DNA of 64,000 bases from an uncultured Psychromonas sp. (GCF_947489755.1 NZ_CANLFB010000004.1:1-64000); one strand, 5' to 3'. Counted from the first letter of the stretch, positions 1 to 10,499 are shown. Notes: generated by a model not told the origin, from the sequence alone. Numbers and translations are program-made.

Positions 1-75
1 GGTGGGCGATACTGGGTTCGAACCAGTGACCCTCGCCTTGTAAGGGCGATGCTCTCCCAACTGAGCTAATCGCCC
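1..75 (-). tRNA. tRNA-Val (anticodon TAC), 3' end at window edge
   Basis: The reverse complement folds as a complete cloverleaf. The acceptor stem is GGGCGAT/ATCGCCC, the D stem GCTC/GAGC, the anticodon stem TCGCC/GGCGA with loop CTTACAA, and the T stem ACTGG/CCAGT with loop TTCGAAC. The anticodon TAC reads valine codons GTA/GTG. The discriminator A and two Cs of an encoded CCA are visible; the last A would lie just outside the window. It sits divergent from gltX, an arrangement close to the valine tRNA genes near gltX in E. coli. More tRNA genes may follow beyond the edge. Confidence 0.97.
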
Positions 76-129
76 ATATTACTCTTTACTAACAAAAACA
101 TTAAACTCAATGCCTTGTTTGTGGGGCGT

Positions 130-157
130 ATTATAGGGATCGCCTTTTTTCAGTCAA
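130..157 (-). promoter_or_regulatory. Promoter of the tRNA-Val gene
   Basis: On the minus strand a TTGACT -35 (152-157) is separated by 16 bp from a perfect TATAAT -10 (130-135), followed at once by the GC-rich discriminator ACGCCCC. That discriminator is the hallmark of stringently controlled stable-RNA promoters. Transcription would start about 55 bp upstream of the mature tRNA. Confidence 0.85.
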
Positions 158-347
158 GCCATTTTTGAATAAAATTACTGTTTTTTGTTTAACTGCTCAA
201 AGGGTAAACAATAAATGCTTAATATTTAATATTTACTACCTTTTCTTAAGCAAATATGGCTTCTCGACAAATAGTTAATGTAATTAGATGGGGTTTCGTT
301 AAAATACGGTCACTATTCTTCAAGCCGTATTATAAGGAAGCTATTTA

Positions 348-1772
348 ATGACAGTTAAAACACGTTTTGCCCCTAGCCCAACTGGCTATTTACACGTTGG
401 TGGTGCACGTACTGCACTATATTCATGGTTACATGCTAAAAGTAAAGGTGGTCAATTCGTTTTACGTATTGAAGATACCGATATCGAACGTTCTACTCAA
501 GAAGCCGTTGATGCGATATTAGAAGGCATGAAATGGTTAGGGTTAGATTGGGATGAAGGTCCATATTACCAAACTAAACGTTTCGATCGTTATAATGAAA
601 TGGTTGATAAGCTATTAGTAGAAGATAAAGCTTACAAATGTTACGCACCAAAAACGTTACTTGATGAAATTCGTGCTGAGCAAGAAGCAAACAAAGAGAT
701 GGCACGTTACGATGCAAACCATCCTAAAATTGTTGCCGTTAATGAAGCAGCAACAGAAGCTCAAGCTTGCGTAATTCGTTTCCGTAACCCAAAACAAGGT
801 AGCGTTGTTTTTGTTGATGAGATCCGCGGAAAAATCGAAATAGCTAACGAACAATTAGATGACCTTATCATCCGTCGTAGTGACGGCTCCCCTACTTACA
901 ACTTCTGTGTTGTTGTTGATGACTGGGATATGGGCATTACTAATGTGGTACGCGGTGAAGATCACATCAACAATACCCCTCGTCAAATCAATATCTACGA
1001 AGCATTAGGAGCTCCAGTTCCTTCATTTGCTCATTGTTCAATGATCTTGGGTGATGATGGTGCAAAACTATCTAAACGTCACGGCGCCGTTTCAGTAATG
1101 CAATATCGTGATGAAGGTTACTTACCAAACGCATTGAATAACTATTTAGTACGTTTAGGTTGGTCACATGGCGACCAAGAAGTATTTTCAGAGCAAGAAA
1201 TGATTGACCTATTCAAATTAGAAAATGTCAGTAAATCTGCATCAGCATTTAATACTGAAAAACTATTATGGCTAAATAATCATTACATCAAAACATCTGA
1301 GCCAGAATATGTTGCCGGCTATTTACAATGGCATATGGATCAACAAAATATCGACACATCAAATGGTCCCGCTTTAACTGAAGTCATTACTGCTTTAGCT
1401 GAACGCGCTAAAACATTAGTAGAGTTAGCAAGTTCTAGCCGTTACTTCTATGAAGAATACGATGAATTTGATGCAACAGCAGCGAAAAAACATTTACGTC
1501 CAGTAGCAAAAGAAGCACTAGTTTTAGTGCAAAGTAAACTGCAAGCAACTGATGATTGGTCAATTGAAAACTTACATCAAGTGATTGAAGATACAGCGAC
1601 AGAGCTAGAAGTAGGCATGGGCAAAGTAGGTATGCCGCTACGTGTTGCTATTACAGGCGCAGGACAATCTCCTTCTCTAGATGTCACACTGGCATTAATT
1701 GGTAAAGAACGCAGCGTACAACGCATCTATCGTGCTATTGAATTTATCGAAGCGCGTGAAAATGCAGCATAA
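348..1772 (+). CDS. gltX: Glutamyl-tRNA synthetase
   Basis: Charges tRNA-Glu with glutamate in the cytoplasm (class I synthetase). The 474-aa product starts with the HIGH-region signature [17 protein letters not shown] and carries the KMSKS-type loop KLSKRHG around residue 240; length matches E. coli GltX (471 aa). The zinc-ligand region is represented by [12 protein letters not shown], without the full four-cysteine set. The ATG is preceded by AAGGAAG at a good distance. It is a single gene, divergent from tRNA-Val and closed by a strong terminator. The AATACGG/CCGTATT dyad upstream at about 304-331 may form a leader hairpin. Confidence 0.98.
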   Translation: MTVKTRFAPSPTGYLHVGGARTALYSWLHAKSKGGQFVLRIEDTDIERSTQEAVDAILEGMKWLGLDWDEGPYYQTKRFDRYNEMVDKLLVEDKAYKCYAPKTLLDEIRAEQEANKEMARYDANHPKIVAVNEAATEAQACVIRFRNPKQGSVVFVDEIRGKIEIANEQLDDLIIRRSDGSPTYNFCVVVDDWDMGITNVVRGEDHINNTPRQINIYEALGAPVPSFAHCSMILGDDGAKLSKRHGAVSVMQYRDEGYLPNALNNYLVRLGWSHGDQEVFSEQEMIDLFKLENVSKSASAFNTEKLLWLNNHYIKTSEPEYVAGYLQWHMDQQNIDTSNGPALTEVITALAERAKTLVELASSSRYFYEEYDEFDATAAKKHLRPVAKEALVLVQSKLQATDDWSIENLHQVIEDTATELEVGMGKVGMPLRVAITGAGQSPSLDVTLALIGKERSVQRIYRAIEFIEARENAA

Positions 1773-1858
1773 GTGACATTCTTTGGTGAGGTTCCGCTAT
1801 TTAGCGATACCACCAAACGGTATAACTAAACGACACAACTAAATAATGTTAATTAAAA

Positions 1859-1905
1859 AGCCCAGTATGAAAAGAATCTAGATTCGACTCATACTGGGCT
1901 TTTTT
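1859..1905. terminator. Bidirectional terminator between gltX and the DsbA-family gene
   Basis: A 12-bp perfect stem, AGCCCAGTATGA (1859-1870) with its complement at 1889-1900, is flanked by A and T runs on both sides, so it can stop gltX on the plus strand and the convergent gene on the minus strand. Confidence 0.92.
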
Positions 1906-2000
1906 GTATTTACATGCCTGATTTACATTCTTGAACTACATTCTTGAACTACAGGCTTATTAAATCTGAGTTATAGATTTAATTGCTAATCTGTTCGTTC

Positions 2001-2654
2001 TTACCTTGAGGCAGACTGAAGCATTTCAGTAATTTTAGAATAGGTTTTCTGCCAATCTAAATACTCCAATGCTAATGGAATATTTTTCCCATCAATTGAC
2101 AACACTAATGATGGAAAGCCTTGAATAGGTAATTGTCGACTTGTATTAATTTCTTCGAACAACTGTTTATTAACCGCATCATCATGTAATTGCTGTTTAA
2201 ACCAGGCTTTATCAAATCCAATCCCTTCAGCTAACTCAGCTAACACATCCGTTAAAGAAGGATTTTTTGCCTGTAAGTAATACCCTTGCTGAATAGCAAA
2301 CAGCATTTCTTTTTCTTTACCCTCAGTTCTTGCAATCAAACAAGCACGACAAGCTGGATAAGTCGAACGTTGTGGTTTACATTCAGTCCAAAAATCAAAG
2401 TTAAATTGAGTCCCTAATTGATTATGGATGTTACGCCAGATATTTTGTAATGTTTGTTGCATATCAGTTGGCATCACAACATCAGAGTCTGGTGCTAACC
2501 CGCCAAGTTGATAACGAATTTCCAGTGAGTGTTCTGGTGATAGCTCTGATGATAGTTCAGCTAGTTTCGCGGATAACTTCAGCCAACTATCTCGGTATCC
2601 CCAACACCAGCTGCACATAGGATCATATACGTAATATAATATAGGTTTGCTCAT
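2001..2654 (-). CDS. DsbA-family thioredoxin-fold protein
   Basis: A thioredoxin-fold protein of the DsbA/FrnE superfamily, probably a cytoplasmic thiol-disulfide oxidoreductase since no signal peptide is seen. The redox motif CSWC lies near the N-terminus in YDPMCSWCWG, followed by the helical insert and a cis-proline region (QGFPSLVLSIDG) near residue 185. A GTG three bases upstream could also start it, but AAGGA is spaced better (7 nt) from the ATG at 2654. It is a single gene convergent with gltX. Family-level identification is firm; the substrate is unknown. Confidence 0.88.
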   Translation of the reverse strand: MSKPILYYVYDPMCSWCWGYRDSWLKLSAKLAELSSELSPEHSLEIRYQLGGLAPDSDVVMPTDMQQTLQNIWRNIHNQLGTQFNFDFWTECKPQRSTYPACRACLIARTEGKEKEMLFAIQQGYYLQAKNPSLTDVLAELAEGIGFDKAWFKQQLHDDAVNKQLFEEINTSRQLPIQGFPSLVLSIDGKNIPLALEYLDWQKTYSKITEMLQSASR

Positions 2655-2871
2655 CACTTATTCCTTAAGTATTAATCTTATGTTTAAAACTCTACCACTA
2701 CAAACAAGACCTTCCCATTAAATTAAATTGATATAAAAACTATCTATGGGCAAGGATTAACATAAAATGCCATTTGGTAATGCTATTATAAGCTATACGC
2801 CCTACTATCCATAAAAATTATTTTCAATGAATACATAGGGTTATTAATGATATTGATTATAGGATCACATT

Positions 2872-3456
2872 TTGGCACAACTCTATTTTTATTATTCAGC
2901 AATGAATGCAGGTAAATCGACCTCTCTTTTACAATCCTCTTATAACTATCGTGAACGCGGAATGAATACATTTGTGCTTACAGCCGCAATTGATAATCGC
3001 TCAGGTGTAGGTAAAGTGTCATCACGTATTGGTATTGAAAGTGATGCTCATATTTTCTCAGACACCGATGATCTAGCTGAAATGATTAGCAACATTCATC
3101 AACAACAAAAACAACATTGTATCTTAATTGATGAATCACAATTCTTAAGTAAGCAACAAGTTAGGCAGTTAACTTACGTAGTTGATATCCTCGATATTCC
3201 AGTTTTGTGTTACGGCATTAAAACCGATTTCCAAGGCGAACTTTTCCCTGGAAGCCAATATTTACTTGCTTGGGCCGATAAATTAGTAGAACTAAAAACG
3301 ATTTGTCACTGTGGACGTAAAGCAAATATGATATTGCGTATGGATGAAAATGGTCAAGCGATACAGGAAGGTGCACAAGTGGAGATTGGTGGCAATGAAA
3401 CCTATGTGTCCGTGTGTCGCAAACACTTTCGTAAAGTATTCTGGGATACTGAATAA
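2872..3456 (+). CDS. tdk: Thymidine kinase (type II)
   Basis: Phosphorylates thymidine to dTMP in nucleotide salvage. The 194-aa product opens with strand and P-loop [11 protein letters not shown], has the Walker-B-like LIDESQFL near residue 85, and a C-terminal zinc-binding half with CHCGRKA and a later CRKHF. The start codon is TTG at 2872, supported by AGGA 8-9 nt upstream and by the family N-terminus [12 protein letters not shown]. It is about 10 aa shorter than E. coli Tdk. It stands alone between convergent and divergent neighbours. Confidence 0.96.
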   Translation: MAQLYFYYSAMNAGKSTSLLQSSYNYRERGMNTFVLTAAIDNRSGVGKVSSRIGIESDAHIFSDTDDLAEMISNIHQQQKQHCILIDESQFLSKQQVRQLTYVVDILDIPVLCYGIKTDFQGELFPGSQYLLAWADKLVELKTICHCGRKANMILRMDENGQAIQEGAQVEIGGNETYVSVCRKHFRKVFWDTE

Positions 3457-3483
3457 AAACGAAACAGAACATTACTAACTAAC

Positions 3484-3513
3484 TAACTAACTTAAACCAA
3501 TTTAAGTTAGTTA
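3484..3513 (+). other. AT-rich hairpin downstream of tdk
   Basis: A 13-bp inverted repeat (3484-3496 with 3501-3513, loop CCAA) lies just after tdk. No T run follows, so it is not a classical intrinsic terminator; it may protect or process the tdk mRNA 3' end. Confidence 0.5.
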
Positions 3514-3550
3514 ATTAATCTAAACAAGTCTGCTTAAAAACAGCAAAAAA

Positions 3551-3583
3551 TAAACATAAAAAAAGCGGCTCAATGAGCCGCTT
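3551..3583 (-). terminator. Terminator of ppiD
   Basis: On the minus strand the stem AAGCGGCTC/GAGCCGCTT (3563-3583) is followed by a run of seven Ts. It lies about 30 bp beyond the ppiD stop codon. Confidence 0.88.
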
Positions 3584-3611
3584 AATAATTTCTATTACTT
3601 ATCTATTTAAA

Positions 3612-5510
3612 TTAATTACCGGCTGTATAGTCGATATCAGCATTCTTTAATAGATTAGTCACCAATGCTTGATAAATTGCTTCAGAGGTACTGCGCTCTA
3701 ACATAGTTGTTAATTGCGTTTTAGTTTGCTCATTGGCTGTGCTTGTATCAAGTTCAATAACCTTAGACAATTCAATCAATGCAAAATCACCTTGTGCAGT
3801 CCCAACATAATCACGTGTTACTTTATCAGTATCAGGTTTTGCTAATTGGAATAAACGTTGAATGACTTGTGTATCGTAATCACGGCTGTAACGTGCAAGT
3901 GTCAGTGGAGATGTAAACGAGATACCTTTGTCCGCTAATTCACTATCAATTGACTCACCTGCATTCAATTTATCCATTAAAGATTCAACAAACAGTTTTG
4001 CAGCTGCTGCTGATTTTTGCTCTTCAAGTTGCAATGTAATTTGTTCAGAAACATCCGCTAATGGTTTAGTTGCTGCCTCTTTATGCTCTTTAATATGAAC
4101 AACAATCGCTTGAGAATTACTTAATTCAATCACTTCAGAATTTAAGCCTTCACTACGGAAGTTCTCATCAAACACTTGATTGAGCACTTTACTGTCATTT
4201 AACACATCTGGCGCATCGTTAACTGAAAATAAACCACTCGTTTGGATATCAACAGCAACTTCAGCAGAAGCTTCTTCTAAGCTATCCGGAGACTCAAATG
4301 CAACTTCACTTAAACGTTGATACAAGTTGTCATAAAGCTCTTTAGTTTTTTCAGCTTTTAATGCAACTTCAATTTGTGGTTTTACATCACTTAAAGGCAA
4401 TGTTTCAGTTTCTTGCGCTTCAATTAATTTAATGATGTGAAAACCAAATTCAGATTTAACAACATCAGAAATCGGCTGTTCTGAAGTTAATGCAAATGCA
4501 CTTTCATCAAATGCTGGATCTAGCACACCACGTTCAAACCAATCTAGCTCACCGTCATTTTTAGCTGAGAAAGTATCTTCTGATTTAGTTTTTGCTAGTT
4601 CAGCAAAATCAGCACCTGCTTTAACTTCTGTTAAAATAGCTTCTGCTTTTTCTTTTGCTTCAGTAGAATCACCTTTAATAAAGATATGCGCTACTTTACG
4701 ACGTTCTTGGCGTTGGTAGTCACCTTCATGTTGTTCGTAATAAGCCTGAACATCAGCATCGCTTACTGTTACTTCCGAGGTTAATGATGCAGCATCAAGT
4801 AGAACATACTCAAGGTTAACTTGTTCTTCATCTTGATATAACTCACTGTTATCGGCATAGAAAGCTTGAACTTCTTCAGGCGTTACAGCTTCACTAATAA
4901 GAAAGTCATCACTTTTTATGTTCAAGATACGTGCAACACGTTTCTGACCTTGTAATTGGCTTGCTTGCTCGACTTCTGATGGCAATACAAACTCACTGCC
5001 AACTAATGTTTCTAATAACTGAATACGTACTAAATCAGTTTTAAAGTTTTCACTAAATTGCGATGGAGATAAATTATTATTGCGTAATAATGATAGATAT
5101 AAATTATTATCAAATTTACCATCAACTTGGAACTCAGGCATATTACGAATCGCATCTTTTACTTGTTCGTCGCCAACACGTAAGCCCATTTCTGCAACGG
5201 CTTGCGCTATTAAACGTTCAGTAACCAATGTTTGTGTTGCTTGAGAACGAACTTGCTGTGCAAAATTAGGACTTGATGCAATTAAATCGAATTGCTCGCC
5301 ATATTGCTGTTGTAAGCGTGCTCTTTCATTTTGATAAGCTTGTTCAACACTTTGTTGTGAAATAGCTTCACCGTTAACAGTAACCGCAGCATTTTCAGAT
5401 GTAGTCCCTAAATAACCACTCACCCCTGCTAACGCAAAAGAAAGTATGATGACAATCAAAATACTTTTAGCAACGACTCCTTGAGAGCCTTCGCGTAATC
5501 TTTCTAACAT
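3612..5510 (-). CDS. ppiD: Periplasmic folding chaperone PpiD (SurA/parvulin type)
   Basis: An inner-membrane-anchored periplasmic chaperone that works at the exit of the Sec translocon. The 632-aa protein begins with a short cytoplasmic stretch (MLERLREGSQGVVAK), one membrane helix at about residues 16-35, then a SurA_N-like helical domain and one parvulin domain at about 265-365 (VAHIFIKGD through FGFHIIKLIE). The length agrees with E. coli PpiD (623 aa). It follows hupB in the conserved order lon-hupB-ppiD, and a terminator lies between hupB and ppiD, so it probably has its own promoter. Confidence 0.96.
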   Translation of the reverse strand: MLERLREGSQGVVAKSILIVIILSFALAGVSGYLGTTSENAAVTVNGEAISQQSVEQAYQNERARLQQQYGEQFDLIASSPNFAQQVRSQATQTLVTERLIAQAVAEMGLRVGDEQVKDAIRNMPEFQVDGKFDNNLYLSLLRNNNLSPSQFSENFKTDLVRIQLLETLVGSEFVLPSEVEQASQLQGQKRVARILNIKSDDFLISEAVTPEEVQAFYADNSELYQDEEQVNLEYVLLDAASLTSEVTVSDADVQAYYEQHEGDYQRQERRKVAHIFIKGDSTEAKEKAEAILTEVKAGADFAELAKTKSEDTFSAKNDGELDWFERGVLDPAFDESAFALTSEQPISDVVKSEFGFHIIKLIEAQETETLPLSDVKPQIEVALKAEKTKELYDNLYQRLSEVAFESPDSLEEASAEVAVDIQTSGLFSVNDAPDVLNDSKVLNQVFDENFRSEGLNSEVIELSNSQAIVVHIKEHKEAATKPLADVSEQITLQLEEQKSAAAAKLFVESLMDKLNAGESIDSELADKGISFTSPLTLARYSRDYDTQVIQRLFQLAKPDTDKVTRDYVGTAQGDFALIELSKVIELDTSTANEQTKTQLTTMLERSTSEAIYQALVTNLLKNADIDYTAGN

Positions 5511-5530
5511 AATATTTACTCTTTAAGACT

Positions 5531-5562
5531 AAAAACAAAAAAGCGCATCATAGGACGCGCTT
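5531..5562 (-). terminator. Terminator of hupB
   Basis: On the minus strand AAGCGC (5557-5562) pairs with GCGCTT (5541-5546), extended by a further C/G position, and is followed by a T-rich tract TTTTGTTTTT. It lies in the hupB-ppiD gap. Confidence 0.75.
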
Positions 5563-5589
5563 AATGCATAACGGTGCTACAAAAAACGA

Positions 5590-5865
5590 TTAAACGTTGA
5601 TAGCATCTTTTAATGATTTACCAGCTTTAAACGCAGGTACTTTAGCAGCTGCAATTTGAATCGGTTCATTAGTTTGTGGGTTACGACCTGTACGAGCAGC
5701 ACGTTCTTTAACTGAGAAAGCACCAAAACCGATTAGAGATACGCTGTCGCCTTCAACTAAAGCAGTAGTTACGCTATCGATGAATGCATCTAATGCACGA
5801 CCAGCAGCAGCTTTAGAGATATCTGCGCTTTCTGCGATGTTATCGATTAATTGTCCTTTATTCAT
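5590..5865 (-). CDS. hupB: DNA-binding protein HU-beta
   Basis: A small nucleoid protein that bends DNA as a dimer. The 91-aa sequence starts [13 protein letters not shown], carries the HU/IHF signature [20 protein letters not shown] in the beta-arm region (about 46-65), and ends with the typical [16 protein letters not shown]. It is downstream of lon with a 150-bp gap, as in E. coli, and has its own terminator. Confidence 0.97.
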   Translation of the reverse strand: MNKGQLIDNIAESADISKAAAGRALDAFIDSVTTALVEGDSVSLIGFGAFSVKERAARTGRNPQTNEPIQIAAAKVPAFKAGKSLKDAINV

Positions 5866-6018
5866 TTGTAAATCCCCTGTCTATAATAAATTGGTGCTAT
5901 TTAAATTTTGAATGGCACATAGTAAAAAACTTGAGCTAGGCTACTGCGGTATTCAAATTCAAGCAAGTAAATTTCAATAAAATTAGGTAGCTAGCCCATA
6001 TTGTATGCGATTAATCAC

Positions 6019-8376
6019 CTATTTGTCGGTTTTTCCAACAGAAAAACCTTTAATACTATCTTGTAAGGCAATTTCTAATACTTCGTCTATCCAACGTACT
6101 GGTTTAATTTCGAGTTGGTCTTTAATGTTATCAGGGATTTCCTCTAAGTCACGTGTATTTTCAAATGGAATTAATACCGTTTTAATACCACCACGACGAG
6201 CAGCCAATAATTTCTCTTTTAAACCGCCAATAGGTAACACTTCACCACGTAATGTAATTTCACCCGTCATAGCCACATCAGCACGCACAGGAATGCCTGT
6301 TAAGCTCGATATAAGCACAGTACACATCGCAGCACCAGCACTTGGACCATCTTTAGGTGTAGCGCCTTCAGGAACGTGTACATGAATATCACGCTTTTCA
6401 TGAAAATCGCTATTAATACGCCATTCTTCTGCTTTTGCACGTACGACCGTCATTGCAGCTTGAATAGACTCTTTCATTACATCACCCAATGACCCCGTAT
6501 AAGTCAACTTACCTTTACCGGGTACAGAGGTTGCTTCAATAGTGAGTAAATCACCACCAACTGATGTCCAAGCAAGTCCTGTTACTTGACCCACTTGATT
6601 TGCTGAATCTGCTTTACCAAAGTCATAACGACGTACACCTAAATAATCTTTTAAATTATCGATAGTCACGTTAATTTTTTTCAGTTTTTTGTCTAGCAAG
6701 ATATCTTTCACTACCTTACGACAAATTTTAGAAATCTCACGCTCTAAAGCACGAACGCCAGCTTCACGCGTGTAGTAACGCACAATACCAATAATCGCAC
6801 TGTCATCAATTGATATTTCAGATTCTTTTAAACCATTACGCTTAATTTGTTTACTTAATAAATGGCCATTAGCAATGTTAAGTTTTTCATCTTCTGTATA
6901 ACCCGATAAATGAATCACTTCCATACGGTCTAATAATGGACCAGGAATATTCATTGAGTTTGACGTTGCAACAAACATCACGTCAGACAAGTCATAATCA
7001 ACTTCAAGATAATGGTCATTAAAACTGTTATTTTGTTCTGGATCTAATACTTCTAATAAAGCAGAAGCGGGATCACCACGCATATCAGATGCCATTTTAT
7101 CAATTTCATCTAATAGGAATAACGGGTTTTTAACGCCAACTTTAGTCATTTTCTGAATCAATTTACCCGGTAATGAACCAATGTAAGTACGACGATGCCC
7201 ACGAATTTCAGCTTCATCACGAACGCCACCCAATGCCATACGAACATATTTACGGCCAGTAGAACGCGCGATAGATTGCCCTAAAGACGTTTTACCTACA
7301 CCAGGAGGACCGACTAAACATAAGATAGGCCCTTTTAGTTTATTAATACGCGTTTGAACGGCTAAATACTCTAAGATACGTTCTTTCACTTTTTCAAGAC
7401 CGTAATGATCTTCGTCTAATATTTCTTGTGCTTTTGCTAAGTTCTTCTTAACAGGACTACGCTTCTTCCAAGGCACATTGACTAAACTTTCAATATAAGT
7501 ACGAATCACACTTGCTTCTGATGACATAGGCGACATCATTTTTAATTTCTTAAGCTCTGATAGTGCTTTTTCTTTCGCTTCTTCAGACATACCAGCAGCT
7601 TCGATCTTATCCGCTAATTGGTCAAGATCGCTTTGCCCTTCTTCGCTATCACCTAACTCTTTTTGAATCGCTTTCATTTGCTCGTTAAGGTAATACTCAC
7701 GTTGACTGCGTTCCATCTGTTTCTTAACGCGGCTACGAATGCGCTTTTCAACTTTTAGAATATCTTCTTCATTTTCCATCATGCCCATTAAGTATTCGAA
7801 ACGCTCTGTGACATTCGTCAGTTCTAATGCGGTTTGTTTATCTTCTAAACTTAATGGCATGTGTGCAGCAATGGTATCCGCAAGACGTTCTGGTTCATCG
7901 ATACCATTAACTGATGCAAGCACTTCAGGTGGAATCTTTTTATTTAATTTAATATAAGATTCAAATTGTCCAAGCACACTGCGAATAAGTGCTTCTTCTT
8001 CTTTTTCATCAACGCCTTCACTGTCTAACAGCTCAATCTCTGAAAAGAAGTACTCTTCGTTTTCTATATTGCGAATAATGTTCGCACGTTGAACACCTTC
8101 AACTAATACTTTCACTGTACCATCAGGTAGCTTTAATAATTGTAAAATATTAGCCACGGTACCCACCGTGTATAAATCTTCTATTTTAGGATCGTCTAAA
8201 GAGGCCTCAGTTTGAGCTACTAATAATACTTTTTTACCCTGCTCCATCGCAGCTTCTAGGCAGCTAATTGATTTTTTTCTGCCAACAAATAATGGAATAA
8301 CCATATGCGGATAAACGACAACATCACGAAGTGGTAAGACAGGTAACGTCAACAGCTGATCTGTTTCTAATTTCAT
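6019..8376 (-). CDS. lon: ATP-dependent protease Lon
   Basis: A cytoplasmic AAA+ serine protease that degrades misfolded and regulatory proteins. The 785-aa protein has the N-terminal LON substrate-binding domain (LPVLPLRDVVVYPHM at the start), Walker A GPPGVGKTSLG near residue 355, Walker B FLLDEIDKM, and a C-terminal protease domain with the catalytic serine in PKDGPSAGAAM and the partner lysine in GLKEKLLAA. A CGGAGA ribosome site precedes the ATG. A sigma-32 promoter about 100 bp upstream shows heat-shock control. The neighbours are clpX upstream and hupB downstream, the classic order. Confidence 0.99.
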   Translation of the reverse strand: MKLETDQLLTLPVLPLRDVVVYPHMVIPLFVGRKKSISCLEAAMEQGKKVLLVAQTEASLDDPKIEDLYTVGTVANILQLLKLPDGTVKVLVEGVQRANIIRNIENEEYFFSEIELLDSEGVDEKEEEALIRSVLGQFESYIKLNKKIPPEVLASVNGIDEPERLADTIAAHMPLSLEDKQTALELTNVTERFEYLMGMMENEEDILKVEKRIRSRVKKQMERSQREYYLNEQMKAIQKELGDSEEGQSDLDQLADKIEAAGMSEEAKEKALSELKKLKMMSPMSSEASVIRTYIESLVNVPWKKRSPVKKNLAKAQEILDEDHYGLEKVKERILEYLAVQTRINKLKGPILCLVGPPGVGKTSLGQSIARSTGRKYVRMALGGVRDEAEIRGHRRTYIGSLPGKLIQKMTKVGVKNPLFLLDEIDKMASDMRGDPASALLEVLDPEQNNSFNDHYLEVDYDLSDVMFVATSNSMNIPGPLLDRMEVIHLSGYTEDEKLNIANGHLLSKQIKRNGLKESEISIDDSAIIGIVRYYTREAGVRALEREISKICRKVVKDILLDKKLKKINVTIDNLKDYLGVRRYDFGKADSANQVGQVTGLAWTSVGGDLLTIEATSVPGKGKLTYTGSLGDVMKESIQAAMTVVRAKAEEWRINSDFHEKRDIHVHVPEGATPKDGPSAGAAMCTVLISSLTGIPVRADVAMTGEITLRGEVLPIGGLKEKLLAARRGGIKTVLIPFENTRDLEEIPDNIKDQLEIKPVRWIDEVLEIALQDSIKGFSVGKTDK

Positions 8377-8475
8377 ATTGTCTCCGGAAAAGAATTGAAA
8401 ATTAATTCATCAATAATCACCAGTTTATAAAGTTTATTATTTTAACTGATGATAAAAATATTTTAAGTTAGCTTA

Positions 8476-8504
8476 ATACTGGGGATGCTTTGTTTTTTTT
8501 CAAG
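8476..8504 (-). promoter_or_regulatory. Sigma-32 heat-shock promoter of lon
   Basis: On the minus strand a perfect -35 CTTGAAA (8498-8504) is separated by 13 bp from CCCCAGTAT (8476-8484), against the sigma-32 consensus CTTGAAA-N13-15-CCCCATnT. It lies 100 bp upstream of the lon ATG and just downstream of the clpX terminator. Confidence 0.85.
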
Positions 8505-8510
8505 CATTTA

Positions 8511-8544
8511 AACAAAAAAAGAGAGCATAATGCTCTCTTTTTTT
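8511..8544. terminator. Terminator of clpX (bidirectional)
   Basis: The stem GAGAGCAT/ATGCTCTC (8521-8537) is flanked by a seven-A run on the left and an eight-T run on the right, so it can terminate on either strand. In context it ends the clpP-clpX transcript before lon. Confidence 0.88.
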
Positions 8545-8564
8545 ATTATATAGCAGTTAATTGC

Positions 8565-9857
8565 TTATTTATCAGACGATACGAGCTTATTTTCTTCTTC
8601 TGAATAAATCAATAATGGCGATGCGTCACCTAAAATAACGTTTTCATCAACCACTACTTTGCTTACATTTTCAACAGAAGGTAAGTCATACATAGTATCA
8701 AGTAATACCGCTTCAACAATAGAACGTAAACCACGCGCACCGGTTTTACGACTCATTGCTTTCTTAGCCATTGCTGTTAATGCTTCTGGGCGGAACTCAA
8801 GTTCAACATCTTCTAAGCCAAATAAAGCGGCATATTGTTTAGTAATGGCATTTTTAGGCGCCGTTAATATTTCAACTAATGCTTCTTCATCTAATTCAGT
8901 TAATGTTGCAATCACTGGTAAACGACCAATAAATTCAGGAATTAAACCGTACTTGGTTAAGTCTTGAGGTTCTACTTTTTTGAACGTTTCACTCAATGAT
9001 TCTTTGTTATCTTTATCTTTAACCGTTGCACCGAAACCAATACCAGCACCCGTATCAATACGTTGCTCGATAATGCTATCTAAACCAGAGAATGCGCCAC
9101 CACAGATAAATAATATCTTAGACGTATCAACTTGAATAAACTCTTGATTTGGATGCTTACGTCCACCTTGTGGCGGAATAGAAGCAACAGTACCTTCAAT
9201 GAGTTTTAGTAAAGCTTGTTGAACACCTTCACCAGATACATCACGAGTGATTGATGGATTCTCAGATTTACGCGTAATTTTATCGATTTCATCAATATAG
9301 ATGATACCGCGTTGCGCTTTCTCAGGATCGTAATCACATTTCTGTAATAGTTTCTGAATGATATTTTCAACATCTTCACCAACATAACCCGCTTCAGTCA
9401 GTGTTGTTGCATCAGCCATCGTGAAAGGTACATCTAATAATCTTGCCATGGTTTCAGCAAGTAATGTTTTACCACTACCCGTTGGACCAATTAACAAAAT
9501 GTTAGATTTACTTAATTCAACACCATCTGCAACATCACCATGCTTCAAACGTTTATAGTGATTATAAACAGCCACAGATAGCACTTTTTTCGCTAAATCT
9601 TGGCCGATAACATAATCATCTAATGAAGCACGAATCTCATGTGGCGTAGGTAATTTTTTCTTGCTGTTATTCGTTTCAACAGTACTTGTAAGCTCTGCAA
9701 TTTCTTCTTTAATGATGTCATCACAAAGATCAACACACTCGTTACAAATATAGACAGAAGGCCCTGCAATTAGCTTTTTAACTTCATGCTGACTTTTACC
9801 ACAGAACGAACAATACAATAGGCTGTTATCAGCATCATTGTTGTTTTTATCCGACAT
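8565..9857 (-). CDS. clpX: ATP-dependent Clp protease ATP-binding subunit ClpX
   Basis: An AAA+ unfoldase that feeds substrates to ClpP. The 430-aa protein has the N-terminal C4 zinc-binding domain (CSFCGKS ... CNECVDLC, residues about 17-45), Walker A GPTGSGKT near residue 124, Walker [11 protein letters not shown] and a sensor-2 arginine region RGLRSIVE. The ClpP-contact loop is present as IGFGA. It begins 18 bp after the clpP stop codon, so the two are cotranscribed. Confidence 0.99.
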   Translation of the reverse strand: MSDKNNNDADNSLLYCSFCGKSQHEVKKLIAGPSVYICNECVDLCDDIIKEEIAELTSTVETNNSKKKLPTPHEIRASLDDYVIGQDLAKKVLSVAVYNHYKRLKHGDVADGVELSKSNILLIGPTGSGKTLLAETMARLLDVPFTMADATTLTEAGYVGEDVENIIQKLLQKCDYDPEKAQRGIIYIDEIDKITRKSENPSITRDVSGEGVQQALLKLIEGTVASIPPQGGRKHPNQEFIQVDTSKILFICGGAFSGLDSIIEQRIDTGAGIGFGATVKDKDNKESLSETFKKVEPQDLTKYGLIPEFIGRLPVIATLTELDEEALVEILTAPKNAITKQYAALFGLEDVELEFRPEALTAMAKKAMSRKTGARGLRSIVEAVLLDTMYDLPSVENVSKVVVDENVILGDASPLLIYSEEENKLVSSDK

Positions 9858-9875
9858 AATTATCGATATCCTTAA

Positions 9876-10499
9876 TTATATTCTACGCGTCAATACTGAG
9901 TCGACAATACCGTAATCAACCGCTTCTTGAGCACGCATAAAGTTATCACGGTCTGTATCACGTGCAATAACTTCAATATCTTTACCCGTATGGAATGCTA
10001 ATAATTCATTCATACGCTGTTTTGTTGCAATAATTTCTTTAGCATGGATTTCAAAATCAGACGCTTGACCTTGGAAACCACCTAATGGTTGGTGAATCAT
10101 AACCTTAGCATTAGGTAAAACGTGACGCTTACCTTCCGCACCACTTGCTAATAAGAATGCGCCCATACTTGCCGCCATTCCCATACAGATAGTGCTTACA
10201 TCAGGTTTAATAAACTGCATAGTATCGTAAATTGCCATACCAGCACTAATTGAACCACCTGGAGAATTAATATAAATATAAATATCTTTTTCTGTGCTTT
10301 CTGACTCTAAGAACAATAATTGCGCCGATATCAGATTCGCCATGTGATCTTCAACAGGACCCGTTAAAAAGATAACACGCTCTTTTAGTAGTCGAGAATA
10401 GATATCATATGAACGCTCACCTTTTGCTGTTTGTTCAACAACCATAGGGATAAGCGCGTTACTGATTTGTTCCGTATTTCCAGCAAATGGGTTGGTCAT
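9876..10499 (-). CDS. clpP: ATP-dependent Clp protease proteolytic subunit ClpP
   Basis: A tetradecameric serine peptidase that partners with ClpX. At 207 aa it matches E. coli. The catalytic serine is in [12 protein letters not shown], the histidine in VMIHQPLGG, and the aspartate in the DTDRDNFM region. The start ATG has an AGGATGGA ribosome site, and an extended TATAAT-like box lies some 20 bp further upstream, downstream of a hairpin that may end the tig transcript. Confidence 0.99.
   Translation of the reverse strand: MTNPFAGNTEQISNALIPMVVEQTAKGERSYDIYSRLLKERVIFLTGPVEDHMANLISAQLLFLESESTEKDIYIYINSPGGSISAGMAIYDTMQFIKPDVSTICMGMAASMGAFLLASGAEGKRHVLPNAKVMIHQPLGGFQGQASDFEIHAKEIIATKQRMNELLAFHTGKDIEVIARDTDRDNFMRAQEAVDYGIVDSVLTRRI

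Noticed and set aside
3484-3513. Intrinsic terminator of tdk
   Set aside because: The stem is AT-rich and no T run follows it on the plus strand.
6005-6385. 126-codon plus-strand frame opposite lon
   Set aside because: It mirrors the codon pattern of the conserved lon protease domain, has no ribosome site and resembles no protein.
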